From CAZLMW01 sp964560875 (lineage in GTDB: Bacteria > Myxococcota_A > UBA9042), in the NCBI GenBank assembly GCA_964560875.1, contig CAZLMW010000014.1:24476-88475 (forward strand): a stretch of DNA of 64,000 nt, read 5' to 3'. This document shows, piece by piece, positions 43,801 to 50,979 of this stretch. Made by a program: the position numbers and the translations under genes. How positions within the stretch are numbered: the first letter of the stretch is position 1; the number at the start of each line of letters is the position of its first letter. The notes beneath the pieces were generated by a model. It searched no databases and was not told the DNA's origin. It saw only the letters and a list, made by a program, of their open reading frames with translations.

Positions 43801-44597
43801 CGCTCAAGAAGGATTATCGGATCGGCAACAAGGACTCGTATTGCAGCGCCGTGCACGCGCGACCGGGCGGTCTGCTGGCATTCATGGGCCGGCGCGACAC
43901 GCCCAGGTGGGGCGCCTACTACCACCTCGTCGACGCCACCGGCGAGCACAAAGGCAGCCGCAACTTCGACCACGCGACCGACAGCATCAGCCCAGCCGGC
44001 TTCGCGCCGAGCAGCGACGGCAAGGAATACCTGCTCTTCGGCGGCCGGGGTACGGCGGCAAAGGGGTACGCACATTGGATCGCCGCTGTGAAGGCGAGCG
44101 GTGTTGTTTCACTCGACCAAAAAACGACGTTCAGCGCCATCCAGGGCACCGCGTCGAGCTACCAACGCTACGGCGGGGCCGTTGGCTACAAGGGCGACTG
44201 GGTCTTGACCGGCCAATTCGTCCACAGCACCGGGTTGCGGTCGTTCGTGGAGAGGCTCGACAAGACGGGCAAACGCAAGTGGCTACAGGACGTCACTGGC
44301 GTGGCCAAGGCGGACTTCCGCGGCCTGGTCATCGGCGCACAGGGCGACCGTTTCATCGCGTCGGGCGTGTCTTCGTTCGGCGCGGGGACCGCCATCCGTC
44401 TGCTCACGGTGGACGAGTTCGGCAAGAACAAGCACTCCACGCACATCGGCGTCGGCACGAGCTTCGAGGTCTTCCGCAGCAAGCTCACCAAGGACGGCGA
44501 CACGCTGATCGCCGCAGCCAAACATGCCCCCGCCAGCAGCGGCGCAGACGCCCTGGAGATCCGCGCAGACGCCCTCGGCAAGACCACCTGCAAGTAG
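40890..44597 (+). CDS. Cys-repeat lipoprotein with two beta-propeller regions
   Basis: A 1,235-aa lipoprotein starting MGGFLQRSTT with lipobox LFSACGD. Residues ~60-110 are a tandem D-A-Q-T-P repeat, followed by an Asp/Thr/Ala-rich linker. Residues ~215-430 are C-D-D-N-x-C-T units. Residues ~433-805 form a first beta-propeller-like domain (GLVFIGTTQTTKNDREF, GDMYLCGNANVPGK, RVMMAGAKAMTGKKLGLWLV); then two more Cys units (~810-870) and a second propeller-like domain to the end (GSIAWVGTHNNTARL, GRLVACGAYTAGGG, KEYLLFGGRG). The frame is open to GTG 40842; ATG 40890 gives a normal signal. The architecture parallels the TGA-split gene at 25843-30450. Confidence 0.88.
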   Translation: MGGFLQRSTTLAAPWLAAAMLFSACGDRVAKDKFRFATESERKAAKTGDIASANTASDTTSIDAQTPDAQAPDAQTPDAQTPDAQTQDAQTPDAHTPDAQAQDAQAADATTGDALADSAAAADAMDEKDAGVTADTSQPDIPAPLDTGATDTATPEDAGIADGGPVNNQDADGDPSDVAAIDTGSVQDAGAAADAAGGTDTGKTDTGPAPDTSGLCAGKADGFACGATQGCVARTCKKGQCENTPHKGACDDNKPCTVNDSCKTGECKGTPKDCDDKKVCTNDTCDPKMNGMCRYKPASGPCEDGNPCTLLDQCHQGKCKAVGKNKDCDDNNACTVDSCDPKIKGANPSCVNKADATQQGKTCGSGKTCKSGVCTGGCKSAAECDDGNACTADGCANNLCINNAKSGPCDDGQKCTSAGTCSNKTCKAGKAKWWLRDVTTSEASQGLVAMAHKPSGGLVFIGTTQTTKNDREFSALHTDDYGKTTKVVTYGGPGQHQAHGMEMGPAGDMYLCGNANVPGKTANWDPWIAHIKADGSVDWTAMPGTSANAWCRRARRFHGGVFAFGNREMGAGNAKSRDLTLRRFDTSGKQQWLQVYDVAGTQTYDYARDLAVAADADPVMCSISYFGNDTTGHYDATLVKVDGSNGKKLWTKRLSSQGNRHDYCFVVIPRASNRVMMAGAKAMTGKKLGLWLVEVDDQGKQKWDKLMDPMANIVAEGLHPAPHGGLYYLGAEQKTGGLLVGVFGELDLAGNWLTKRTYTGAKQVYARAGALMPDGGIAMFMYQVPSNSQWKIARASPWGHRSCSGSGKCAEPKTVGCSDGNGCTYDSCGNTSGCKNTTFLPATSPCEDGNPCTVGQACVAIPQKKTQCGGGGKRLFYTTVTGTKNETHGMAELADGSIAWVGTHNNTARLRHVLPGGKVNKQSDFKEGTGTGFSDVVVDSGGRLVACGAYTAGGGGKYARLTWFDSHFKPALKKDYRIGNKDSYCSAVHARPGGLLAFMGRRDTPRWGAYYHLVDATGEHKGSRNFDHATDSISPAGFAPSSDGKEYLLFGGRGTAAKGYAHWIAAVKASGVVSLDQKTTFSAIQGTASSYQRYGGAVGYKGDWVLTGQFVHSTGLRSFVERLDKTGKRKWLQDVTGVAKADFRGLVIGAQGDRFIASGVSSFGAGTAIRLLTVDEFGKNKHSTHIGVGTSFEVFRSKLTKDGDTLIAAAKHAPASSGADALEIRADALGKTTCK
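41076..41210 (+). repeat. 15-bp tandem repeat (9 units) inside the lipoprotein linker
   Basis: Nine in-frame 15-bp units of the type GACGCCCAGACCCCC encode D-A-Q-T-P with minor changes (A for T, H or Q variants). Length changes here would keep the frame. Confidence 0.9.
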
Positions 44598-44650
44598 TAT
44601 TTGGGGGTTATGTCTTGGCAGACGGGTCAGCCCCCGCTGCGTTATTACGG

Positions 44651-45367
44651 TTAGCGGTGGCGGATGTCGAGGCGGCTGGGGACCTTGCCGCCGTCGAACT
44701 CGATCGCTTCGCGGATGTCTTTGGGCACGGGGGCGCGCACGGCGAGGTGTTCGCCTGTCGCCGGGTGCTTGAGTTCGAGGGAGCGGGCGTGCAGCAGGGT
44801 TCGCGGGGCCATTCTCGCAACCCGGCGACCGCCGTAGAGATAGTCGCCGACGATCGGGGCGGCCATTTCGGCGAGGGCGGCTCGGATCTGGTGTTTTCGG
44901 CCTTGTTCGGGGATGACGCGCACGAAGCCGAGGCGCCGGCCGCGACCGAGCACTTCGATCTCGCACACCGCGGGTTTGCCGCCTTGTTCAACGACGAGCA
45001 TCTTCTCGCCGCCCTGGATGCGTTGCGGCTGCAAGCGGAGCTCGGAACGGCACCAGCGCACGTGTGGACACGGCGTTGTGAGCGCCACGTACATCTTGAG
45101 CACTTTGCGGTCCTGGAACGCCTGGGTGACGCGTGCGGCGTTTTTCTTGCCGCGCACCATGAGCAGGACACCTGACGTGTCTTTGTCGAGCCGGTGGACC
45201 AGCAGCAGCTGATCGGGGTCGCGGTTGGCGGATTTTTCGCGATCCTGGGCCCACGCGAGCACGGAACGGCGGCCTTTTTCGTCGTGGGTCAGCCAGCCGG
45301 CGGGTTTGTTGACGGCGAGCACGTGATCGTCTTCGAAGATGACTTTGGGTTTGTCGGCAGCGGCCAT
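44651..45367 (-). CDS. RluA-family pseudouridine synthase (RluC-like)
   Basis: A 238-aa enzyme forming pseudouridine in RNA. It lacks an S4 domain and begins at VIFEDDHVLAVNKPAGWLTH, the usual first strand of the RluA catalytic domain. The catalytic motif is LLLVHRLDKDTSGVLLMV with Asp61; the C-terminal motif GRKHQIRAALAEMAAPIVGD replaces the usual T-x-R-x-H-Q-I-R. It ends in a region reading HARSLELKHPATGEHLAV, typical of RluA/RluC. It converges on the lipoprotein gene ending at 44597, with a 53-bp gap. Confidence 0.92.
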   Translation of the reverse strand: MAAADKPKVIFEDDHVLAVNKPAGWLTHDEKGRRSVLAWAQDREKSANRDPDQLLLVHRLDKDTSGVLLMVRGKKNAARVTQAFQDRKVLKMYVALTTPCPHVRWCRSELRLQPQRIQGGEKMLVVEQGGKPAVCEIEVLGRGRRLGFVRVIPEQGRKHQIRAALAEMAAPIVGDYLYGGRRVARMAPRTLLHARSLELKHPATGEHLAVRAPVPKDIREAIEFDGGKVPSRLDIRHR

Positions 45368-45417
45368 CTTCTCAACCTGTACGCGAGGGCGACGCGAATA
45401 CGCCCCCCAAAAGCCAA

Positions 45418-45449
45418 CGAGGCGCCCTGGATGATACCGGGACGCCTCG
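45418..45449 (-). terminator. Terminator hairpin after tRNA-Pro
   Basis: A strong imperfect hairpin (outer arms CGAGGCG and CGCCTCG, inner arms TCCCGG and CCAGGG, six-base loop) starts a few bases after the tRNA 3' end on the reverse strand. It is followed by TTGGCTTTTG. Confidence 0.7.
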
Positions 45450-45452
45450 CGG

Positions 45453-45526
45453 TCGGGGTGACTGGATTCGAACCAGCGACTTCTTGCTCCCGAAGCAAGC
45501 GCGCTACCAGACTGCGCTACACCCCG
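45453..45526 (-). tRNA. tRNA-Pro (anticodon CGG)
   Basis: The reverse strand folds as a 74-nt cloverleaf: acceptor arms CGGGGTG and CACCCCG, D-arm with AGCGCAGTCTGGTAGCGC, anticodon stem CTTGC/GCAAG around the loop TTCGGGA (anticodon CGG, reading CCG codons), and T-arm with GGTTCGAATCC. The discriminator is A and the CCA tail is not fully encoded (CCG follows). The D and T motifs are canonical. No integrase or direct repeat marks it as an attachment site. Confidence 0.95.
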
Positions 45527-45643
45527 TAATCCCCTCGCTATGACGCGTTGGGGCTGCGTTGTTTGGCCGATTTGTGGGTGCCTGTCAAGCTCGCTGTGCG
45601 GATCGCCGGGAGCACATGCGAATGCACATTGACTGGCACGAGG

Positions 45644-46372
45644 TCAGACTCCGCGAGCGCCGGTCGACGCGTCGCAGAGAGTCGAGGCGCTCTGTGAGCC
45701 AGGGTGGCTGGCGCGAATAGCCAAGCTGCCGATGTTGGCCATGAAGTCGAGCTTGGCGCTGCGGCGGGGCTCGGGGGTCGCGGGGTCGATCGGCGTGTCG
45801 TCGAGGCATCGAAATCGCGCGTCGACGGCGAACCCAACGTCTTCCAACGCGCGCTTCCAGCCGCTCTCCGACAGGCGGATCAGTGGCACGCCCAGGTCTG
45901 CAGACCACGATGCGGAGTGCGGGTTTTCTTTGTAGTGGTCGACACAGATCGTCAGTGTGCCGCCGGGTTTGAGCACACGCGCGGCGCTGACGAGCGCGGG
46001 GTTGAGCGCAGGTGCGTAGTACAGCGCTTCCATGCTGAAGATGTGGTCGAAGCTGGCGTCCCGAAACGGCAGGTCATCAAACGCGTGGCGCCGGTAGCTG
46101 ACGCCGTCGACAGGCACGAGCCGGGCTCTTTGCAGCATGACAGCGGCGACATCGACCCCGATTGCGCTGCCGCCATCGCCGGCCTGGGCACGCATCCAGC
46201 GGGTGGCCCAGCCGTTGCCGCAGCCGAGATCGAGCATCCGCTGGCCGGGCGCGATTGGGATCTGTCGCAGGGCTTGGAGGCCGCGGCGCTTGTGGGATCG
46301 CTCCATCCCTTCGGCGCGGCCACGTCCGGCCCAGTCGTCGAACAGAGCTTCGGTCGCGTGGTGGTGGGGCAT
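45644..46372 (-). CDS. SAM-dependent class I methyltransferase
   Basis: A 242-aa protein. Motif I is RMLDLGCGNGWATRWM, followed by the acidic strand end AIGVDVAAVMLQRA, DLPFRDASFDHIFSMEAL and the post-motif ARVLKPGGTLTICVDHYKEN. This is the Methyltransf_11 layout of small-molecule methyltransferases (UbiE/menaquinone-like). The substrate is unknown. The C-terminal ~25 residues are Ser/Ala-rich and not conserved. It starts 3 bp after the zinc-ribbon gene and is probably co-transcribed with it. Confidence 0.9.
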   Translation of the reverse strand: MPHHHATEALFDDWAGRGRAEGMERSHKRRGLQALRQIPIAPGQRMLDLGCGNGWATRWMRAQAGDGGSAIGVDVAAVMLQRARLVPVDGVSYRRHAFDDLPFRDASFDHIFSMEALYYAPALNPALVSAARVLKPGGTLTICVDHYKENPHSASWSADLGVPLIRLSESGWKRALEDVGFAVDARFRCLDDTPIDPATPEPRRSAKLDFMANIGSLAIRASHPGSQSASTLCDASTGARGV

Positions 46373-46375
46373 CGG

Positions 46376-46774
46376 CTATTTCTTGCCGAAGAGCGCGTCG
46401 AGCTTGGCGCGGGCTTCATCTTCGGGCGACGAAGCGCCCCAGCTCGCCTGGGGTTTGGCCGGTCCGCCGCCGAACAGCGCATCGAGCTTGGACTTGGCCT
46501 CGTTGAGCTCGCCGCCGACCTCTTCGCCCATCACCCGGAACTGGAAGTGTCCGCAGAAGTTGCCGGCTTCCCGGTCGCGGATGAACTCGCCCTGGTTTTC
46601 GAGGCATTGGTTGTGGGCGCTGGGGCTCCAAAACCGGCAGTTGCGGCACGAATGCAGGTAGGCGCTGCAGTTGGGGCACGTATCGAGGCGGCCAATCTTC
46701 ACGTCAAAGACCAGCTCCTCTTCGCACTTGTAGCACTGGTGCCGCTTCTCTTCGGCCTTACCAAACAGGGACAT
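46376..46774 (-). CDS. Small zinc-ribbon protein
   Basis: A 132-aa cytoplasmic protein. ATG 46774 has GGAGG five bases upstream; an in-frame ATG at 46798 lies in the repeat array and is less likely. The N-terminus CYKCEEELVFDVKIG with CPNCSAYLHSCRNCRFWSP and NFCGHF holds four C-x-x-C-type pairs, enough for two zinc sites. The C-terminal half has two copies of a motif ending S/A-K-L-D-A-L-F-G-x-x. I do not recognise a characterised family; such proteins are common and unnamed in myxobacteria. It lies directly downstream of a 176-bp hexamer array. Confidence 0.8.
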   Translation of the reverse strand: MSLFGKAEEKRHQCYKCEEELVFDVKIGRLDTCPNCSAYLHSCRNCRFWSPSAHNQCLENQGEFIRDREAGNFCGHFQFRVMGEEVGGELNEAKSKLDALFGGGPAKPQASWGASSPEDEARAKLDALFGKK

Positions 46775-46796
46775 CACGACCTCCCCGAGTTTGCGC

Positions 46797-46972
46797 AACC
46801 CAAACCCAAACCCGAACCCGAACCCGAACCCGAACCCAAACCCAAACCAGAACCCGAACCCGAACCCGAACCCAAACCCAAACCCAAACCAGAACCCAAA
46901 CCCGAACCCGAACCAGAACCCGAACCCAAACCCGAACCCGAACCCGAACCCAAACCCGAACCCAAATCCGAA
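46797..46972. repeat. Hexamer array, ~29 units of CCCGAA/CCCAAA/CCAGAA
   Basis: About 29 consecutive hexamers, mostly CCCGAA with interspersed CCCAAA and CCAGAA, fill the gap between the subtilase stop (46973-46975) and the zinc-ribbon gene. All three stop-free frames are artefacts of the repeat. It matches the short arrays at 1213 and 1447. Confidence 0.95.
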
Positions 46973-49900
46973 CTAAGCGACCGACCGCCGCCGAATCGCC
47001 ACGACCGCGAGCAATGCCAGTCCGAGCAACCAACCCATCGGGCCGGGGCCATTGCTGACCGGATGCGCGGCACACGAGTCGTCCTCGGGCTCCTTGTCGT
47101 CGTCCTTCTTGGCGCAGACAGCCCTGTCGCCGGTGTAGGGGTCGGTATCGGCGTGGTAGTTGTTGGTGTTGTGCAGGTCGTGGCCGTACCAGGTCCACTC
47201 GTTGACCGAGCCTTCCTTGGGGCCCTTGGTCTTCCACGCGAACATGTAGCCGTTGCGCGTGCCGACCGCGACGTCCCAGTTGCCATCGCCGTCGATATCG
47301 CCGAGGCCGGGAGACGCGAGGATCCAGCCGTTGGTGTACTTGGGGAAGCCTTCGGGCTCCTTGCCGAGGTAGTTCCAGGCGTGCAGCAGGTAGCCGGCTG
47401 ACCCTGCGATGACCTCGGCGTCGTCGTCGCCGTTGATGTCCACGATCGCGGGGTTGGAGAAGAACTGCCAGTCTTCGATGACGCGCGGCCAGCCCTCGAC
47501 CATCTTGCCGGTGAGCGTATCCCAGGCCGACAGGTGGTGGTCGAAATCGGCGCGCTCGCCGCCCGACGCGAAGGTCAGCGCGAAGTTGAAGCCGGCCGTC
47601 GCCTTGACGAAATCCACGCCGCCGGTGCGGTCGATCTTTCCGAGCGAGCCGGTCGCGATGAGGATGTAGGCCGGGCTGTCTTCGGTGTTGCTGCCCTTGC
47701 CGAAGTTGATGTTGTCGAGCTTGTCGGCGAGCTTGTTTTTGCCGGGGATCTTCCACTTGTGCGGCTCTCCGTCGTGCTTGAAGAAGAGGCCAGCGGAGCC
47801 GATCGAGTCGAAGTTGATCTCCAATTTGCCGTCGAGATCGATGTCGACCATCACCGGGTTGCCGGGCACGCCGCGGCCGACGAGGGGCAGCACGTCCGCC
47901 ATCAGGCCGTAGACCTTGATCGGCCAGCCTTTGTGGAACGGCCCGCCCGCGTGCTCGTTGCCGTCACCGTGGATGAGGTAGCCGCGCGCTTCGTTTTTCA
48001 CACCCGCGGCGCCGAGCACCTCGTTGGTGCCGACCGCGATGTCGAGCTTGCCGTCGCCGTCGACGTCACCCACCGCGGGAGTCGCGACGATGCGGGCCCG
48101 CAGTTTGCCTTTGAGCGCCGGGTCGCTGACGAGCACGGGGAAGCCTTTCTGTTGCGAGCCGTCGTGGCGGAACACGTACAGGTGCTGGTCCATGGCCGAG
48201 ACGACGATCTCGAGTTTGCCGTCACCGTCGAGGTCAGCGAGCACCGGGCTGCTGCAGATGCCGTCGTCGAGCACATGATCGGGGCTGGTCTTGCTGGACA
48301 GCACGTTCTTCACGCTGTCGTCGATGACGTTCTTGGGGTCGGTGCGCACAGGGAAGCCAGTGACCGCTTTGCCGTCCGCGTGCCAGGCGAGCAGCGAGCC
48401 GTCGTAGGTCGCGACCACGACTTCCACTTTGCCGTCGCCGTCGAGGTCACCGACCGCGGGCGAGTTGATGATGATGGTCTCGCGGTATTTGCCGGGCAGC
48501 GTGCCCTGTTTGGCGACGCAGTCCTTCTTATCCTTGCGGTAGGCGCAGGCCTTGAGGACGTTGAAGTGGTAGTCGTCCCGGAACTCGAGGCGCACAGGCG
48601 CGTATTGCGGCCACCCCTCGGCCTCGGTGCCGTCGCCTTTCCAAACGTGGATCGCGCCGTCGGTGGTCGGCTGCACGATCTCGTCTTTGCCGTCGCAGTC
48701 GATGTCGAACAGCTTGGGCGACGCCTCGATGCTGGTGCCGATACGCTTGGGGTAGCCGGGCAGCAGGTCGGGCTCCTGGTACAGGCCGATGGTCTTGCGG
48801 AACTCGCCCTCGACGGTCTTGCCGGCCTTGTTCTTGGCGGTCGCCGTGAGCCTGAGGGTGACCGTGTACTGGTCGTGGTGCAGCAGCGGCGCGGTGTAGT
48901 TGAACAGCTCCTTGGCGATGGCGGCGGCGTCCATCTCGAAGATCGTGCCTTCCATGCCGGCGGTGCTGCCTTTTTTCAGCTCTTTCCAGCCCGACTTGGG
49001 GTCGACGCCCTTGGCATATTCGAGCTTCCATTCGTACTTGTTGTAGCGCGGGCTCTTGCCGTCGGGGCGCTTGCCGATGCGGCCCTTGATGGCGATCTTG
49101 GGCGACTGCGTGATCTCGATGGGCTGGAACCAACCCGGCTCGACGATGTCGATCTCCGGCGGAATTTCGTCGTCAAGGATCATCGACACCGACTTGAAGA
49201 CGTTGTTGCGTCCGTACCCAAAGTGCAGGTCCCAGCCGGCGACCGACGGGAATTTTGTCTTGTCGGTCTTGGACTCGGGCACGTTGATGTCGTCGGCGGA
49301 CTTGAGCAGCACGCCGCGCATCTCTTCGGCGCTTATCGGTGGGTTGAGCTTGGCTTGTAATGCGGCGCTATACATCAAGCCCGCGTGGCCCGATGACATG
49401 CCGACAGCTTCGGATGAGCAGCCCGTTCCCGGTGTGCTGAGCACGAGCTGGCCGCCGTAGTTGGTGCAGTTGTTGAAGTTGAGGAAGGTGGTCGACGTCT
49501 TGGGCGAGTTGCCGTTGTAGACGATCGCGTGCACGTAGATCGTGTGGTTGTTGGTGCCCGGGAAGTTGTGGTGAAAGCTCAGCTCGTCGGCGGCTGACGC
49601 GATGACGGCGACGTTGTTGCTGTACGCGTATTCGATCGCGTTCATCGCGTAGGGCGTGTTGTTGATGCTGCCGAGGGCCTCCTGGATGACGTGGGCGCCG
49701 CTGTCGACCGCGAAGACGACCGACGCCGCGAAGTCGTTGACATCGCACACGAAGCTGTCAGCCACGCGCACGTTGATGATCGTGCACTCGGGGCAAACGC
49801 CGATGCTCCCGCGGCCGTTGTTGCCCTCGGAGGCGGAGTCGCGCGCTTCGCCGGTGCCGTGGCCAAAGCGGGTCTCGTCGTACGGGTTGTTGTCGTCGCG

Positions 49901-50689
49901 GAAGAAGTCCCAGCCGCTGATGTCGTCCACGTAGCCGTTGCCGTCGTCGTCCTTGCCGTCCGAGAAGGTGCGGATGAGGTCGCCCGGATCGATCAGCCCG
50001 TTCTTGTTGACGTCCTTGACGCGCGAATCGCAGGGCGTCTTGGGGCGCGCGTTACCGTTTTCCTTGGTCCAGTCGAGCATGTTGAAGATGCCGTCGCCGT
50101 TGGTGTCGTACGGGTCGGACGCCTTGAAGTCCTTGGTGCGGCAGGCTTTTTCGGGTTCGGGCAGCTCCTTCTTGTTGAGGTAGTGCTTGTTGACGAGGTC
50201 GTCGTGGTCCCACTTGATGCCCGAGTCGAGCACCGCGATGCGGACGCGGCGGTCGCCTACGGTCTTGGTCCATGCTGTGTCGGCGTGCATGCCGGCGCCG
50301 GCTTTGAATTCCGGCTGGCGAAAGCCGTCGGTCATCGCGTAGCTGATCGGCGTCCACGACCAGAGGTTCCAGTCGCCGCCGTCGACGATGTAGCGGGTCT
50401 TGCCGTCCTTTTCGGTCAGCTTGTCGTACTTGGCCTTGCAATCCGCGAGCTTCTTGGCGTCTTTGGTGGCCAGGAAGTTTTCGCACGTGAACGGCAGGCA
50501 TTTGCCGTCTTTGCCCTTCTTGCAGCGCGCATAGCCGCCGTCGTTGGGCCAGTTGGCGGGATCGCTGAAGTCAGCGCCGGGTTTGGGCGGCCATGCGGCA
50601 TCAGCTGGCGGGCTCGAAAACGCGGTGATGGCGAACAGGACCAGCGAAGCGGCCCACACGACGCGCGGAACGGGAGCGAAAAAGCGCAT
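46973..50689 (-). CDS. Secreted subtilisin-like (S8) protease with VCBS/FG-GAP repeats and MYXO-CTERM-like tail
   Basis: A 1,238-aa exported protein with strong GGAGG five bases before ATG 50689. The signal peptide ends near SSPPADAAWPP. The S8 domain has catalytic Asp in RIAVLDSGIKWDHDD (~155) and His in RFGHGTGEARDSASEG (~274). The Ser region reads GTGCSSEAVGMSSGHAGLMY (~421), so the nucleophile probably lies in C-S-S-E-A rather than canonical G-T-S-x-A. Ca-binding-like DTNGDGIFNMLD and DGKDDDGNGYVDDISGW are inserted. The second half holds repeated D-x-D-G-D-G/D-G-K units (GDLDGDGKVEVVVATYDGS, LADLDGDGKLEIVVSAMD) forming an FG-GAP/VCBS propeller. The end, SCAAHPVSNGPGPMGWLLG then a hydrophobic helix and RRRS, looks like a MYXO-CTERM sorting tail. 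It is probably surface-attached. Confidence 0.92.
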   Translation of the reverse strand: MRFFAPVPRVVWAASLVLFAITAFSSPPADAAWPPKPGADFSDPANWPNDGGYARCKKGKDGKCLPFTCENFLATKDAKKLADCKAKYDKLTEKDGKTRYIVDGGDWNLWSWTPISYAMTDGFRQPEFKAGAGMHADTAWTKTVGDRRVRIAVLDSGIKWDHDDLVNKHYLNKKELPEPEKACRTKDFKASDPYDTNGDGIFNMLDWTKENGNARPKTPCDSRVKDVNKNGLIDPGDLIRTFSDGKDDDGNGYVDDISGWDFFRDDNNPYDETRFGHGTGEARDSASEGNNGRGSIGVCPECTIINVRVADSFVCDVNDFAASVVFAVDSGAHVIQEALGSINNTPYAMNAIEYAYSNNVAVIASAADELSFHHNFPGTNNHTIYVHAIVYNGNSPKTSTTFLNFNNCTNYGGQLVLSTPGTGCSSEAVGMSSGHAGLMYSAALQAKLNPPISAEEMRGVLLKSADDINVPESKTDKTKFPSVAGWDLHFGYGRNNVFKSVSMILDDEIPPEIDIVEPGWFQPIEITQSPKIAIKGRIGKRPDGKSPRYNKYEWKLEYAKGVDPKSGWKELKKGSTAGMEGTIFEMDAAAIAKELFNYTAPLLHHDQYTVTLRLTATAKNKAGKTVEGEFRKTIGLYQEPDLLPGYPKRIGTSIEASPKLFDIDCDGKDEIVQPTTDGAIHVWKGDGTEAEGWPQYAPVRLEFRDDYHFNVLKACAYRKDKKDCVAKQGTLPGKYRETIIINSPAVGDLDGDGKVEVVVATYDGSLLAWHADGKAVTGFPVRTDPKNVIDDSVKNVLSSKTSPDHVLDDGICSSPVLADLDGDGKLEIVVSAMDQHLYVFRHDGSQQKGFPVLVSDPALKGKLRARIVATPAVGDVDGDGKLDIAVGTNEVLGAAGVKNEARGYLIHGDGNEHAGGPFHKGWPIKVYGLMADVLPLVGRGVPGNPVMVDIDLDGKLEINFDSIGSAGLFFKHDGEPHKWKIPGKNKLADKLDNINFGKGSNTEDSPAYILIATGSLGKIDRTGGVDFVKATAGFNFALTFASGGERADFDHHLSAWDTLTGKMVEGWPRVIEDWQFFSNPAIVDINGDDDAEVIAGSAGYLLHAWNYLGKEPEGFPKYTNGWILASPGLGDIDGDGNWDVAVGTRNGYMFAWKTKGPKEGSVNEWTWYGHDLHNTNNYHADTDPYTGDRAVCAKKDDDKEPEDDSCAAHPVSNGPGPMGWLLGLALLAVVAIRRRSVA

Positions 50690-50911
50690 AGCAACCTCCG
50701 ACAATGGCCGCGGAAGGTAGCGGAGCGACGTATTGGGGGCAACGGGGAAACGAAAGGAGCCGCCCTTGTCCTCAATGGAGTCGACGAAGATGGCGACGAA
50801 CCCACGCACGGCTATTCGGTGCTCAAACTGCAGCGGTCGCGAAGCCACAACGTGAGATTCGCCTTGTCCTGCTCCCCGCTCTGAACAAGCTGTTCACCGG
50901 GCAGACGACCA

Positions 50912-50940
50912 TTGCGGAGGCCGACGCGATCACCTACTTT
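50912..50940 (+). promoter_or_regulatory. Possible sigma-70-type promoter for panBC
   Basis: TTGCGG (50912-50917) and TACTTT (50935-50940) are separated by 17 bases and would place a start site about 30 bases before panB. The match to consensus is weak. The rest of the divergent region 50690-50979 holds nothing else I recognise. Confidence 0.3.
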
Positions 50941-50979
50941 GCCGTCAGACAGGGGTCTACCCGCACAAGGAGGCCACCC

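Noticed and set aside
44598..44650. Shared terminator between convergent genes
   Set aside because: Only GGGGG/CCCCC pairing with a long loop and no T-run; too weak to call.
45453..45526. tRNA-Pro as an integration site
   Set aside because: No integrase gene and no duplicated tRNA end were seen nearby.
46791..46976. Asn-Pro repeat protein on the + strand
   Set aside because: The translation is only the reading of the hexamer array, with no ribosome site.
47534..49360. 608-codon + frame opposite the subtilase
   Set aside because: Shadow of the VCBS repeats; no start signals.
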